NCBI GenBank assembly: GCA_023525715.1
Contig: CM042013.1
Span: forward strand, 69,908,494 to 69,972,493
Origin: Cichorium intybus
Lineage: Eukaryota; Streptophyta; Magnoliopsida; Asterales; Asteraceae
DNA length: 64,000 nucleotides
Reading direction: 5' to 3'
The notes beneath the pieces are model-generated. The model ran no database searches. It saw only the letters and a list, made by a program, of their open reading frames with translations, and was not told the DNA's origin. Below, in pieces: positions 22,434 to 35,314 of this stretch (position 1 is its first letter; each line of letters opens with the position of its first letter). The position numbers and the translations under genes are program-made.

Positions 22434-24685
22434 CATAGTTTAAGCGAACTAGGTGTCAATACTTGAACCTAGACTTAAACTGTGTAGGAGTTAAGTAAGG
22501 TACATACTTAAATATGAGGTCGTAAGTAAGTAAAAGCAGGGGTAAACCTAAAACAGTGAAACATGAGTCCTGGTGGTAAAACTGGAAAGCAAATATGTAT
22601 AGGTGGTTATAATAATATGGGCCCGTATTACCATAATCACAGGATATATATTTGAGTTTGGTGGAACCACCCAGGAATCATGTGAATCTGCAAGGGATGA
22701 GTGTTGGAGGTTTGAGGGGTACAAGTTCGGTATACCTATGTAATAAAATCAAGTAAGACTGAAAATGTTAAAGTATAATTGAGAAGTATTAAAGATGAAA
22801 TAACAAGTATGTGGTAGGTAGTGGGGGAAAACCCCCTACTCTATATGAATTATTATAAAGTACATGTTATAAAACATGAGAAAGTATGAATGAAGAGTAT
22901 TGAAGATAAGATAACGAGTGTGTGAAAGGTAGGGTAAAAAAAATTTCAAATACGTGGTTGTGATAACCACTATACCATAAGGGAAATAACGTAAAGTAGA
23001 TGTAATGGAACTTGAGAAGGTAATAAAAGAAATATGACAAGAATGGATAAATTCGTTGAGAATTTTGAATTGGGGGAAAATGTATAACAAAAAAATTCCG
23101 TTGTCTAATGGAAACAAATTATGACTAAGGAGTAAAGATAAAAGTAGTGTCACAACAGTGACCAAAGAAAGAAAGATTGGGGAAAAGAATATGAATATAT
23201 ACATGTGTACATCAACAAAACTCCTAAATAAAAGAATGAAAACATTTAATTTGGAAAGATAAAAAAAACGAGTTGGGTTTTGTAATTATAGACAAACCCA
23301 ATAACCGTATCAAAGGGTAAAGAATAAATATTGAGAAGTTCTGACTTCCAAGCCCGAAGGAAATGTGATAAGTAAAGGCATTTAATGGTTGGAGCAAATA
23401 ATTAAGTCATAAGTATAATGCTATAATGAATAATATAACAAAGTAAGTTACTTGAATGGAAAAAAAATGTTGAAGGCTATGAGTATATCGCATTATCATA
23501 AAGTGATTAAAAAGAAAAATGAATTGGGAAATGAAGATTTAATGCCTAATCAAGTGTTAGGTGAGAAATTAAAGATAAGACAAGCGATGAGGATAATGAG
23601 AGGAATATAAAGAAAGTTATTAAAGAAAATGATGATGAGATAAATTGTCAATTTGGAATCAAATCCAACGATCACATAAAATAAGTATAAGAAGAAATAT
23701 AAATGATGAAATGTTACCTCAGGGTATGTCAACCAAGGATAATCGAAGGAATGTAGAAATGATTACTAAAGACTATAATCAATATGAAGTAAGGAATAAG
23801 AGAGAATGCCTAACTAAGTACTAGGCAAAGAATCGAATGTGAGATAAAGAATGAAAAATAAGAATTATAATAAACAGATAGGAAGTTACTACTTCCGGAT
23901 GTGAATGAATCTAACGGGTAAAGGTGCCCAATGATTGTGAGAAATGGTCGGTATATGGCTAGTAATTATGAAATGTAAAATAATGTGTATATATGTGTTT
24001 ATACGTGCTTATAAATATAAAAGAATGGGTAAGTTTTGGGACTTACATCATGTATAAAAGTAAAAAGGTAGTTATAAAATAGATATTCTAATTAGAATAC
24101 TATAAAGTGTGAAGCAAAAGAGTGAGATAATGCATTTGGCATATCGCCCCGAAATACGAAAGAATAATAGATAATGAGAAACTAAATGGGAATTGTGTAT
24201 CACCTAAAGATACATAAGAAGTAAGTCTTATATGCAATATGAAATACATAATGTTGTAAAGAAATGTATAGCGTATATCGCCTTAAGATATGTAGAAGTA
24301 AATAGTGTAAAGAAATGAAGTATAAATGAAAGAGTAATGTAATGTGTTGGGCATATAGCCTTATGACACATAAAGAAAAATGGTAAAAGATACAATGAAA
24401 GAAATTTTGGGTTTCAAGCCTAGAAAGTTTATAAGTAAAATGTATGAGACGTAAAGATTGAATGTCTATAAAAAATGGTAGTAATCTATATAAGTATGAA
24501 AGTAGTGTATGCTTAATAAGCATGATGAGATAAAACAAGTAATTGTCGAGTCAGAAATGCAAGTCTCTATTGAAGTGTTATTATGATGCAGTTGGGGTAA
24601 TAAGAAGGGTGAAAGTTATTTTTGGTATTAGCCATAACAAGTAAAGAGTAATGAATGGTAAAAGTTGACCAAAGAAAGTGAAGAC
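22434..24685. other. Purine-rich non-coding interior of gypsy family 2
   Basis: Over 2 kb of A/G-rich sequence with no supported open frame. Short motifs recur loosely, such as ggcatatcgcc, gcgtatatcgcc and ggcatatagcc near 24138, 24270 and 24350. This suggests decayed tandem duplication. The minus-strand open frames seen here are base-composition artefacts. Confidence 0.55.
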
Positions 24686-24845
24686 AACATCTATGTCAGC
24701 AGATCAGGTTGGGGTTTTGACCTGGGAGGATTTTGTGACGCGGTTCCAGAGGTAGTATGTGCCTCAAGTTTTGGAGCAGACGACAGAGAGCTTGACTGGG
24801 ATGACACGGAAATTCACAGAGATGATGTAAGTGATGGAGCGGTCA
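24686..24845 (+). pseudogene. Ty3/gypsy gag remnant
   Basis: One frame reads LTWEDFVTRFQR, a TAG stop, then YVPQVLEQTTESLTG and MTRKFTEM. This resembles the conserved gag segment of plant Ty3/gypsy elements (Retrotrans_gag type, with the W-F-Y pattern). It is cut on the right by the solo LTR at 24846, and I cannot follow gag coding beyond that LTR. Confidence 0.6.
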
Positions 24846-27368
24846 TGTAAGAACCCGTGAAAAAAGTCGAAAAAGGGTAAAACGGTCTTTTGACACGTTA
24901 TAAGACTATTATGTAAAATAATATGTATTTGTGAAATTATAATGTAAGAAATAAGAGTTTATGTGAAATTTGGAGTTTTACCGCATGAATAGTGAAATAT
25001 GGCCAAAAAGGGCAAATTGGTCATTTGACATGAAAATGACCAAAAATGTCAAGAAAATGTTAAGTTGGAAGTAAAGAAGCATAAATGGTAAAATTGTGAC
25101 TCTTGAACCATTTTTGAAGAAAAGTTTGAAAGCTAGGGACCTAAATGTAAAGTTTCTATAAACATTAAATATATATTATATATTATAACTATCCCCATTA
25201 TTTGAAGAATCCAGTAGAAGTTTTCAGAAGTTACGAGAGAGAGAGTTAGAGAGAACGAGAGGTAGAACAAGGGGAGATCAAGGGATTGGCAAAGAAACAA
25301 GGTTGGAATTGGTGATTCCAAGGTAAGATTTCCTTTGTTTTAACCTAGGTTTTGTGGGTGTTCTTGATGTGGTCTTTGAGATGAATTAAAACTGCAATTT
25401 CAGTCATGAACCATGTGGTTTAAGAGGCAAATGCTTCCAATAAGTCATTTGCTAAGAGCTTAACTCAAAAACATGGAAGTAGATTGCTATTCTTGAGAAA
25501 TTTCAAGTTTGGTCAAGAACTTCAATTCTTGCATTTGATTAATTGAAACGATTTTAATAGCTTAAAACCTGTTAATAGTCAAGGGTTTTAGTCCTAGAAC
25601 AAACCCCATACGATTAAGAACAGAAATAAGTGCTTAATGGGTGAAAACTGCGTGCTACAGTGCACAAATCGCGACTGATCAGGACACTGCCCAGGAGCCA
25701 GGCGCAGTGCGCCCAGGACCAGGGCGGGGTGCGCCCAGGCGCAGTGCGCCTCCAGTCAGGGACCAAAAATGTTAGAAATCCAAATGCTAGAAACCATAGC
25801 TAGACATGTCCGTTTGGTCTGAAATTTTAGCCATAACCCTAAAATGGTATGAGAACATGTCGGGAATGGTCAAATCCGTAATCCGACCTTGCGGAAAAGT
25901 CACTGTAGCGGCAGTGGCTAAAATTACTATTTATGCCAAAACTTGATTTTTAGAAGTTAAGCTAGACTTGTCCAAAGAACTCCAAATTTGAAACACAAGT
26001 CTAATATGGCCTAAGATTTCATGGAAAAGAGTCGGAACTGAAATACGACCCCTCGGGGGTACTGTAGCAATATACGCGTATTTCGGAGAAAACCGTTAAA
26101 CGAGTTTATTAATAGTTATACATTTATTATAACCTAGAGTTATGTTATATGAGACTTTAGCATTATAGAGTTAATTATATTGAATATTTATATATACTAT
26201 TTGTATAGGTGGTGCTTCAAACGTTATTGAGCACGGGAAAGGAAAAGGCATACGTGAAGCCTAGTGAACCGTAGTAGAACCAAGGTGAGTATATGAGGAT
26301 TTCTATAGTACATAGCAAAGTTATGATATTCAGAAAGTAAGACTCTCAGTTTATTTAAAATGTTAATGTTTGGAAACAGTTTTGAAAGTAGCTCTTTATA
26401 TATATGAGCTAAGCGTTTTAAACATATTTTAAAGAAGTTTAGTTTATAAAGTTATTTTGAAAGAAGCTTCACAAGTGAGATAAAGATGTTGAAGCTAGTT
26501 TGAAAGTATTTTTGATTATAAATTAAAAGAGTTTATGAGTTTGAGTTTAAAATAAATTGTGTTCCACTTGACCAATTAAAGAAGCAAAGTAAAGAAAGTA
26601 ACGAGATAAGAAGTAAGAGCCAGTTGAGTAAGAGCCAGTTGTCCGGACAAGGATCACCCACATAATCGGGGGATCAGAAGACACTACTGGGATGGTACCT
26701 CCCGTCGCGAAGTAGTTGTCTAGCTTAGTATACCCTTGTGCTTGAATCCGTTCCAAGTCACAAAGGGGAGACAGAATGAGCAAACCTAGCGGATGGATCT
26801 GTTCTGTCCCGCAAGGTGAGCTAGTAGAATGAATTAAAATAAATTAATTCATGAGTTTCAGTTGGTCACAAGTAAATAAGAAAGAAAGTAGTTTTAAAGA
26901 AAGAAAGATGTTTAAAAATAAAGAAAGCAAAGAAAGCAGTTTTAAGAAAAGAAGCAGTTTTGAGAAAGAAAATGTTTTTTTAAAGTTTTGAAGATATAAA
27001 AGAAAAGAGATTTGAGATATGTTATGAAAGATAAGTTCTAGTAGTTTACTTGTTTTTTTCAAGTTTTGAACAGAAAAGTTTTGGGTCTAAAACCCATATT
27101 ACTCACGAGACTTTATGTCTCACGTACTACTTGTTTTAAATGCTATGTACTTAGGTGAGTGGAGCCGGAGCTAGGTTACTTATTGTGCCTCGAAGCTGGG
27201 ACTGTGTAAATTACAGATAAGTTTAGATTATGGTTTCTGTATTGAGTCTGTAATACCCTTTCAGTATAGAGTTTGTAAAAAAAAATTAGTGGCTTTTAGT
27301 AGTCACATGTTCTAAAATGTTTTGAAATAAAATTTATAAAAAATATGGTTTGAGAAAGGGGTGTTACA
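24846..27368 (+). mobile_element. Solo LTR of a Ty3/gypsy-like retrotransposon (family 3)
   Basis: It begins TGTAAGAACCC, ends GGTGTTACA and is flanked by a perfect GGTCA duplication (24841-24845 and 27369-27373). 2523 bp, one copy, no interior. It contains a CG-rich patch of gcgcccagg and gcagtgcgcc repeats (25672-25752), splice-donor-like AGGTAAG (25321), AGGTGAGT (26283) and AGGTGAGT (27153), the 43-base block (26679-26721) and the ATTACTCA hairpin (27098-27124). It lies in the interior of gypsy family 2. Confidence 0.9.
26679..26721 (+). promoter_or_regulatory. 43-base structured block, family 3 copy
   Basis: By my reading it is identical over 43 bases to 21948-21990, although the surrounding LTR is otherwise hard to align. 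A long hairpin follows (ccttgtg and cttg pairing with caag and cacaa, about 26732-26766). Confidence 0.75.
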
Positions 27369-27373
27369 GGTCA

Positions 27374-28987
27374 TGTGCTGCAAGAGCGGTTAGGGCAGGG
27401 ACAGAAAAGGGCATGTGGTTGAGCTTTACAGCTCACGATCAAGGATATGTCGGGGACGGTTAGAGTGGCTAACAGAAGATGAGCAGCATACGATGGTTGA
27501 TGTAAATGTCTTTACATCGTCAAAACACGCGTGATGAGATGGTGTTTGGCATTGATGTGAGTTATTGGGTTGTTAAGCTAGGTTTACTTTTCATTCTCCA
27601 AAGAAGTTGAAGAAGTGGGAGATGGAAGTAAAGTGTGCTTACTAAAGAGATGTCGAGGCTTCGAGGCAAGTGTTATGTTCAATCAAAGTGGGGGAGCCAG
27701 TCAAGTCGACGAGTGCGACTACGAGAAATGAAATTAAGCTTTTGGCGCGGCTGAAATTGCTAGAATGAAGACACACAATGTGATTGAAAGTAAAAGAGCA
27801 TGGACCATTGTTGCAGGAATAGGTGGAATGTCGCTGAATGGATCAGGTAGGATCGGGTTTGAACCCAAGTAGGCGAGAATTGTTCATTTGAAGGAGAAAG
27901 AGGTTGCTTAAACGACAATAGTGTGTTCAGACGTGTAATGACATGTTGTGACCATGAATAGAGATTCTAGGGGTGTTAGGGGTGGTATCTTCCTCGTTAG
28001 GCTATTCATTTGGGTCACAGAAGGACTTGAATCTCAATATACCCCCTTACGCCTATTAGGAGGGAAGAAGTGCATAACTCTATCTATAGAGGTTGTATGG
28101 GTGGTGTATGCTAGTATTAAGTGCAAAGTTTAAAGATACATGCACCGGATCTTCTGAGTTAATGTTCAGCTAGGGAAAAATTTCCGGCTCACCGTGGAGT
28201 TGCTCTATTGGTAGTATATCTGGAAGACTGTAACATAATTCAAAATCAAACAAAACATTAGAAAGATAAACAAAATATGGATGATAGATGTCTAGAATGT
28301 TAAGTCACCGAACTCTATTAAGAATTCCTGGTTTGAAGTACCCTCTCCTTGCGGAAAACCAGGTCCAGTGTTAGACAGATCGCCCATTGAAGATCTGTTT
28401 TCCATGACTCAACTTTAAATATGAGTTTTTTTTTTACGAACAAACTAGTGATAAGAAGAGGATGAGACTGAAAATGAATGTGGGAATAAATGATGCTACT
28501 TACCTATACATATATAGCATCTTGCAGCTGGAACCGAAAGGACGCAAGTAACTGAAAGGACAACCTACGTTCTTAATACCAAAAATTCAAACAATCTACA
28601 GTGAATGCGACTCTTCATTACCCTGAGTGCCGTTTAATTTTCAAAATTTGCTACTTGACTCCGGTGATAACGGGATATTGAAGGGACATTTTGGAATAAA
28701 GGTGAATATAGTGGTGTCGTTTATTGATTACTTTAATATATACAATGCGACTCTTCATTACCCTGAGTGCCGTTTAATTTTCAAAATTTGCTACTTGACT
28801 CCGGTGATAACGGGATATTGAAGGGACATTTTGGAATAAAGGTGAATATAGTGGTGTCGTTTATTGATTACTTTAATATATACAGACTGGTGTGGGCTGT
28901 TGATTATTAGTGATGCGATGTCATATAAAACAAAGTAAAATCGTTATTTATTGTCTTGGTGTTGAATTTTGGGGACGAAATTCTTAT
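27374..28987. other. Decayed interior of gypsy family 2, no pol recognised
   Basis: The sequence resumes after the solo LTR. I find no protease, reverse transcriptase or integrase motif in any frame. The only clear structure is the 140-bp tandem duplication at 28604-28883. Confidence 0.5.
28604..28883. repeat. Perfect 140-bp tandem duplication
   Basis: Two consecutive copies (28604-28743 and 28744-28883), starting aatgcgactcttcattacc, appear identical. Their identity suggests a duplication much younger than the decayed interior around it. Confidence 0.92.
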
Positions 28988-29001
28988 AAGTGGGGAAGAC
29001 T
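28988..29001 (+). other. Polypurine tract of gypsy family 2
   Basis: aagtggggaagact directly precedes the 3' LTR start at 29002, where the plus-strand primer is expected. Confidence 0.75.
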
Positions 29002-31565
29002 TGTAACGCCCTAATTTTTTATTCCTAACGTTAATTGATTATTAGTTTATTTAAAATTCATTTTCACCAAAAACGATTTAAGGAATTTAATATGATTATT
29101 ACGACAAATAATAATAATAATAATAATAATAAAGTAACCATTCTAAATTATTAATATAGTTAAAAGGGTTGAAATGCCATTTCTAGAAACTTAATATGTT
29201 GGATAATATGAAGTTGGGTTAAAGAAAAATAAAACATTAAAGCCTAGGGACTAAATGTGTTAATTGGAGATTGTTGATTGGAATTCAAAGGATAAGTTTA
29301 CGTGTTTTCTTCCTTGTCTTTTGGGATACACCTCCAGGTCATCTTCTTTCTCCCCCTTCTGATCATCTTCTCCGTCTTCTGCAACATATCCGACCACCAC
29401 CTGCAACTCCAACCGAAGTCGTCCTCCGCCTTTCCTTACCTGCTCGCAAACCCAACCAACCCTTCCCCTTTTCTCGATCGAGAACCACAACCGAGCCACC
29501 TGCAAAACAATGACTCACCTCCTTAGCCGCCGAGTTTCGACCAACCATCACCGGTTCCGGAGTCCAGGGACCTTCCGCAGCAAACCCCAATCACCATCTT
29601 CTCCGATCTCCATCGGTTGAGTCGATTCAGTCAACTCGATGAGTTGACTTGGCGGGTCGAGTCGGGTACGGGTCAAAACGGTTGAGTCAGACAGTTGGGT
29701 TAGTTCAATAGGTCGAGCAATTGGTCCAGTCGCGTATCCAATTTAGTAAGTAAACTGTTTCTTTCTATTTTCTTGTTTTGAACCGAGGAAATCATTCATT
29801 GTGTGTGTATTTATATGTTGAGCTTGATCAATTCTAGCGAACCGTAACCTAGTAAACTAATATTATGGTGTCTTTTGAGTCTTTTCAGACCCTAAATGTC
29901 TTAATGGATGTCTTATTGGTTTTGGAGTTAAAATCCTAACCCACAGATTCATTTTAAGTGGTTTTGTAATTTTTCGGAAATTGGGTCATCTTGTTAAATC
30001 CATATAAAATCGTGAGGATGTCCATTTAATCCAATATTTATATCCCTGAGTTACAAATTGAATGTAGTTTGTTCCCTTAAAAGGGTCTGAACGAATTCAG
30101 ACCCTAAGTTGTGTAGAAATGCCCATTTCCATTGGTTAGACCAAGTGCTGTCAATTTTGGGTCTTCTGTATTGTTTAATTCATATTAAAATATACAAGAA
30201 TGTTTTGGGTCCGAGACCAGTGGGAAAAGTTTATGCTATGTGTCTAGTTTCTTTCTACCAAAAATCAGAACCTAACTCTTTATCGTTTTTGTGATATAAT
30301 TCTGTCATTGAAAGGTGGTTCAGGGGGTGAACTGTTTGCATCGTTCAACTTTGGGGATTTTTCGTTTATTCTTGGAAGGTGCAAATGATATGAGGTCAGG
30401 TCCTGTAGTCTTGTCTTAGGGTCTTGTTTGTCCAATATTTTTCCCAGAATTTATTGATGATCATTTCTAGGTTGAAAGTGGCAATCTTTGCAATCTGGTC
30501 TGGATTTGACATATCTTAATACCCAATATTGGTAAATTTGTATATAATAGAGGAACAATAGTTAGTGCATGTGCTGTATATCCCTGGAAACCTAAAGAGG
30601 TGAGCTAGATGACTGTATAAAAATATCATTGATTGGTTAAATTTAAGATGGGCTTAAAGGGGTCATAAATAGATTTTATGTTTTGGGGTCAAAAGTTGAA
30701 AATAAATATAATAAGTGTTTTAATTCTACAAGTATATAATTAAGGTAGGGCTTAATTATTATGACATATAATAACTTAATATACCTTATAGGAGTATAAG
30801 GTGTTCGGTTTTGAGCTTGGTTGGATTTGCGGAGTTTCCGCACGGATTTCTACATTGCCGACTCGAGGTGAGTATTATGTGGATTTTTGAAGTACATAGC
30901 AAAATGAATTTTATTAAAAAATGTTTTGGAGTCAAAATGGTTTTATGGCTTTAAAAGTATTTTATGAAAAATATGCTTATAATGTGTAAGAAAGAGAATC
31001 AGAAATACAGTAAACTAATAATGTGATTGGCCCATGATGACAAGTTGTTTAGTATCCGGATAAAGATCACGGCCTGCTGCGATAGGGGTGGTCAAAGACA
31101 CTACTGGGATGGTACCTCCCGTCGCGAAGTAGTTGTCTAACCTCGATGGATGAATCCGTTTCATGCTGTTGAGGAAGGAGTTATACGGGTGCGTCTCGTA
31201 TAAAACCTACGGGTGTGCTCGTAGGAATGTGCTCATGAATAATAAGGAATACCTATGGGTGCGCTCATAGGAAATTGAATATTTTAAATTTGGAATGTTT
31301 TGAAATATGGAAAATGTTTTGGGTCTAAAACCCGTATTACTCACGAGACGTATGTCTCACGTATATTTTGTTTAAAATGCTATGTACTCAGGTGATCAAA
31401 CAAGGAATTAGAAGAGTCGAATGTGGGACGGTAGCTTTCGTTGTGCAAAAATATATGCTGCTTAAATTGTGGTAATGATACGGAAGAGTAATACCCCGTA
31501 TGTTTAACTTCATGTTTTGTATTGTAAAGTATTTAAAAAAAATGGTGTGAAATTGGGGTGTTACA
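29002..31565 (+). repeat. 3' LTR of gypsy family 2
   Basis: 2564 bp, closely matching the 5' LTR. Small differences include a shorter (AAT)n and loss of a few bases near 29334. It ends GGTGTTACA, followed by GGAGA and resumption of LINE ORF2. Confidence 0.93.
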
Positions 31566-31570
31566 GGAGA

Positions 31571-34500
31571 CTTCAAGCTGGATTGGATTAACAGCTTGGT
31601 TGGTTGTCATAAAATTTCTATAGTCGGTATCCAGGAAACAAAAAGAAAGGAGATTTCTGAATTGATGGTGAGAAGATTGTGGGGGAGTTTAGAGTTTGAC
31701 TTCGTGTTTGTCGGCAGTAACGGTCAAGGGGGAGGTATTCTTACATGTTGGAACAACAATCACTTTGTGAAAACAAACTCCGTTCTAAGAAACGATTGTC
31801 TGATTGTCCAAGGTAAAGGGTGTAGTAAAGGACTTCCGCTTTGCCTTATAAACGTGTATTCTAATCAAGACCCTAAAAAAAGAGAAGAATTGTGGCAATT
31901 CCTGAATGCGTTCCTGATGGGGTGGAATGGAGCGGTGGTCCTGTTTGGTGACTTTAATGTTAGAAGCAAAAAAGAAAGAAGAGGGTCCATTATGGATGAG
32001 AATGCCACAAAGAATTTTAACGAGTTTATCAAATTGAATAACCTTACGGATGTGAAAATGGGGGGATCTGAATTTACTTGGGTTAAAGGAAGGGGCTCAA
32101 AACTCTCGAAACTGGATAGATTCCTAGTTTCAGATAATTATGGTGAAGTTTGGCCTGATTTTGAAGTGACTGCGGATTCGAGGCTTTATTCAGACCATAA
32201 GCCTTTAATTTTGAAGCACATCAGACGAAATTATGGAATTATCCCTTTCAAGTTCTTCAATGCGTGGGTAGGAGAGGAAGAGTGTGATCAAATCGTCAAG
32301 GAGGTGTGGGAAAACTTTAAGATAGAAGGGAATCACTTAAAGATCTTCGTGGTGATGCAAAAATTAAAGGCGATTAAAGCTAGATTGAAAGCTTGGGCGG
32401 CTGGTAGAGAGAAGAAAAGAATGGAGGAAAAGAAGATTAACATAGACAAATTAAGTGTTATCGATAGGTTAATAAATGAAGGACATGGCTCGGAAGATCT
32501 TTATAAAACCAGATTGGATTTAATCTCTCTAATTAGGTCGTTCGAGAAAAAAGTGAATGAAGATATTATACAAAAAATAAGAATAAATGGTGTCTTGAAG
32601 GCGATGAAAACTCAGCGTTGTACCATAAAACCATTAACAAGAAAAAGCATAACATGGGTATCAAAGGAATTGAGATCGAGGGGGTGTGGGAAGTCGAACC
32701 AAAGAAGGTCAAAGAGCACTTTCAAAATCATTTTGAAGGTATATTTAAAAGAGATCCGGAGTGTACTTGGAGTCAAGACTTGGGGGATACCTCAAAGATT
32801 ACAGAGGCAGAAAGAGACGACTTGGAGAAAGAATTTGATGAAAAAGGAGTTAAGAAGTGCGATTTGGGGCTGTGGTTCGAACAAATCCCCGGGCCCGGAT
32901 GGGTTTATTTCAGAATTTTTCAAAGGATATTGGGAGATTATCAAAAAAGACTTGAGGCGTTTAATGAATTCAATCACAACTCCAAAATTCCCAAAGGCGT
33001 GAATGCGGCGTTTATCACTTTAATCCCCAAAGTCAAAAACCCCATTCAAGTTAAAGACTATTGACCGATCAGTCTCGTTTCAAGCTTGTACAAAATTCTT
33101 GCGAAAATGCTTGCCAACCGTTTGAAGAAGGTGCTGCCAAGTATTATAGATAAAACGCATCCTGCGTTTATCAAGGACAGACAAATTACCAATGGCCCGT
33201 TAATTGTCAATGAAGTGGTGGACTGGGCTAGGGCGAAAAAGAAAACCCTGTTTATATTTAAATCTGATATTGCAAAGGCTTATGATTCTGTGTCGTGGGA
33301 GTATCTGGATTCTATGATGGCTTAGAAAGGTTTTGGAGTAAAGTGGCGTGGGTGGATTAAAGAAGGTCTCAAGTCGGGTTCTTCTTCGGTTTTGACCAAT
33401 GCCAGTCCCTCGTTAGAATTCTCCCTCGAGCGTGGTCTCTGGTAGGGAGATCCCATCTCCCCTTTTCTCTTTACATTAGTTATGGAAGGACTTAATGAAG
33501 CAATTCGTAAAGCTGTGTCTATTGATAGCTATAGAGGAATCAAAGTAGGAGAGTAAAATGTTCTTATAACTCATATTTTTTTTTGCAGATGATTCTATAT
33601 ATTTTGGGGAATGGTCGGTCGAAAACATTCTCAACCTCGTCAGGGTATTGATTTGTTTTCAAAAAGCTGCGGAACTGAGAGTGAATATGGAGGATAGCTC
33701 TTTGTTTCGCATTGGGAAGGATTACACGACAGTGGAGAACATGGCTATGATTATCGGATGCAATGTTGAAAGATTTCCTGCTGTGTTCTTAGGTATGCCA
33801 ATCGGGGTTAACATGGGGCTTTTCAAGCCTTGGCGAACCCTCATAGATAAATTCAAGTCGAAACTTAGCAAGTGGAAAGTGAAAACACTAGCTATTGGTG
33901 GAAGGAACACCTTGGTCTATAACGTGTTGGGGAGTTTAGGAAATTATCTTTTCTCGTTGTATAAAGCCCCAAAGCGTGTTTTGAAAACTCTTGAAGGTCT
34001 TAGAAGAAACTTTTTCTGGGGAGGAGAAGTGGATCGAAAGAAAATACCATGGGTTAAATGGAAAAAAGTCTTAACAAACAAAGAAAAATGAGGATTGGGG
34101 GTCGTCTCTATGGAGGACCTGAACAGATCCTTGTTATCCAAGTGGTACTGGAGGTTCAGGAAGGAGCAGGGGGCTTTATGGACTCAAGTTATTAAGAGTA
34201 TACATCGGAGGAATAGTTGTCTGGAGGGGGCTAGCAAGATCAAAACAGGACATACATGGAAAAGGATAGTTCAACAATGGGAGGAGCTTAACATCATACT
34301 TTTGGATCCCAGAAACTTGATAAAAAAAACATATTGGTAATGGCAGGAACACAAGCTTCTGGAAGGATTGGTGGCTGGGTGAAGGCCCGCTAAGCATGAA
34401 GTACCCAAGGGTCTTTAATCTCGAAGTTAATAAAAATATTACTGTGGAAGATAAATTGGGCAACGGGGAAGGAGCGAGAGAGTGGAGATGCTGTGAGAGA

Positions 34501-35180
34501 TGGAGAGAAGGCAAAAGTAAAGCCGAGTGGGAGCAATTAATTAAGGATACAGAGTCGGTAACCCTTTCTCAAAAGAATGATGATTGGGTTTGTCTTGAAG
34601 GGCAGAAAGGTAAATTTGCGGTTGGTTGGATGAGAAGAAAGATTGGAGAAAATTCCCAGGAGGCGTTTGGAAAAAAGGTGGTCAAATTGGGTCCCAAAAA
34701 GGTATAAAATCTTGATATGGAAAGGAATGCAGAATAGACTCCCTACCAAAGATAATTTGGTTCAACTTGGGGTTTTTGTGGATACGCAGACTTGTGCTAT
34801 TTGTAGATCCGATTTTGAATCCTCCATTCACGTTTTTGTAATTGCAAGATGGCGAAAGATTTATGGGCTAAAGTCCAAAGCTGGTGGGGCCTGAGTTTTC
34901 GTATATTTAGTAGTCTGGATGACCTTTTTGACATGTTGGAGGGTCAAGCTCATTCTTATCTAAAAAAAAAGTGTTACAAGTGGTTGGGATAGCTTGCATA
35001 TATCACCTTTGGAGAAACAGGAATGAGACGATTTTCAAGCATAGACCTAGTTCGATGGAGGAGTTCGCCAAAGCCCAAGGAGAGGCCTTTTTATGGATTG
35101 ATAGTAGGGCTAGAAAAGTGGAGAGAGATAGAGCTCTTTGGTTATGTAGTCCAAAAACTTCTTGTAGAACCTTGTAATTG
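31571..35180 (+). pseudogene. LINE ORF2: endonuclease, reverse transcriptase, zinc-binding C-terminus
   Basis: The endonuclease part keeps IQETK (catalytic Glu), LFGDFNV and YSDHKPL. The reverse transcriptase shows NKSPGPDG, FITLIPK, a motif A FKSDIAKAYDSVSWEYL and an intact FADD near 33585. Breaks are frameshifts around 32600 and 33000 and stops at 33062 (TGA), 33323 (TAG), 33443 (TAG) and 33554 (TAA). A zf-RVT-like segment follows (WKGMQNRLPTKDNL and CAICRSDFESSIHVF, 34700-34850), then a C-terminal part HLWRNRNETIFKH (about 34997). Plant L1 ORF2 nicks target DNA and reverse-transcribes the element RNA. This copy is inactive. Confidence 0.9.
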
Positions 35181-35242
35181 TGCCGATTGTTCCCAGTTCC
35201 TGGCTGGGGGTAGCTGGTCATTTTGATGTTATGTTGCTTTTT

Positions 35243-35245
<3 letters not shown>

Positions 35246-35310
<65 letters not shown>
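35246..35310. repeat. (AT)n microsatellite at LINE 3' end
   Basis: About 65 bp of pure AT between the LINE tail and the hAT-like terminus at 35311. Confidence 0.95.

Positions 35311-35314
<4 letters not shown>

Larger units (their letters stand above)
19838..31565 (+). mobile_element. Ty3/gypsy-like LTR retrotransposon with decayed interior (family 2)
   Basis: Long LTRs (19838-22418 and 29002-31565) begin TGTAACGCCC and end GGTGTTACA. The target duplication is GGAGA (19833-19837 and 31566-31570). An iMet primer site follows the 5' LTR, and a purine tract near 28988-29001 precedes the 3' LTR. The interior, about 6.6 kb, includes a nested solo LTR (24846-27368) and has only a short gag remnant with no recognisable pol. 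The long LTRs, the terminal motifs and the ggggacgaaatt-like end of the interior resemble the Tekay/Del lineage. The lineage is an inference. Confidence 0.9.

Noticed and set aside
22836..24538. Several minus-strand frames of 60-120 codons
   Set aside because: They reflect the purine-rich plus strand (T/C-rich complement gives Leu, Ile, Phe, Ser) and have no recognisable protein character.
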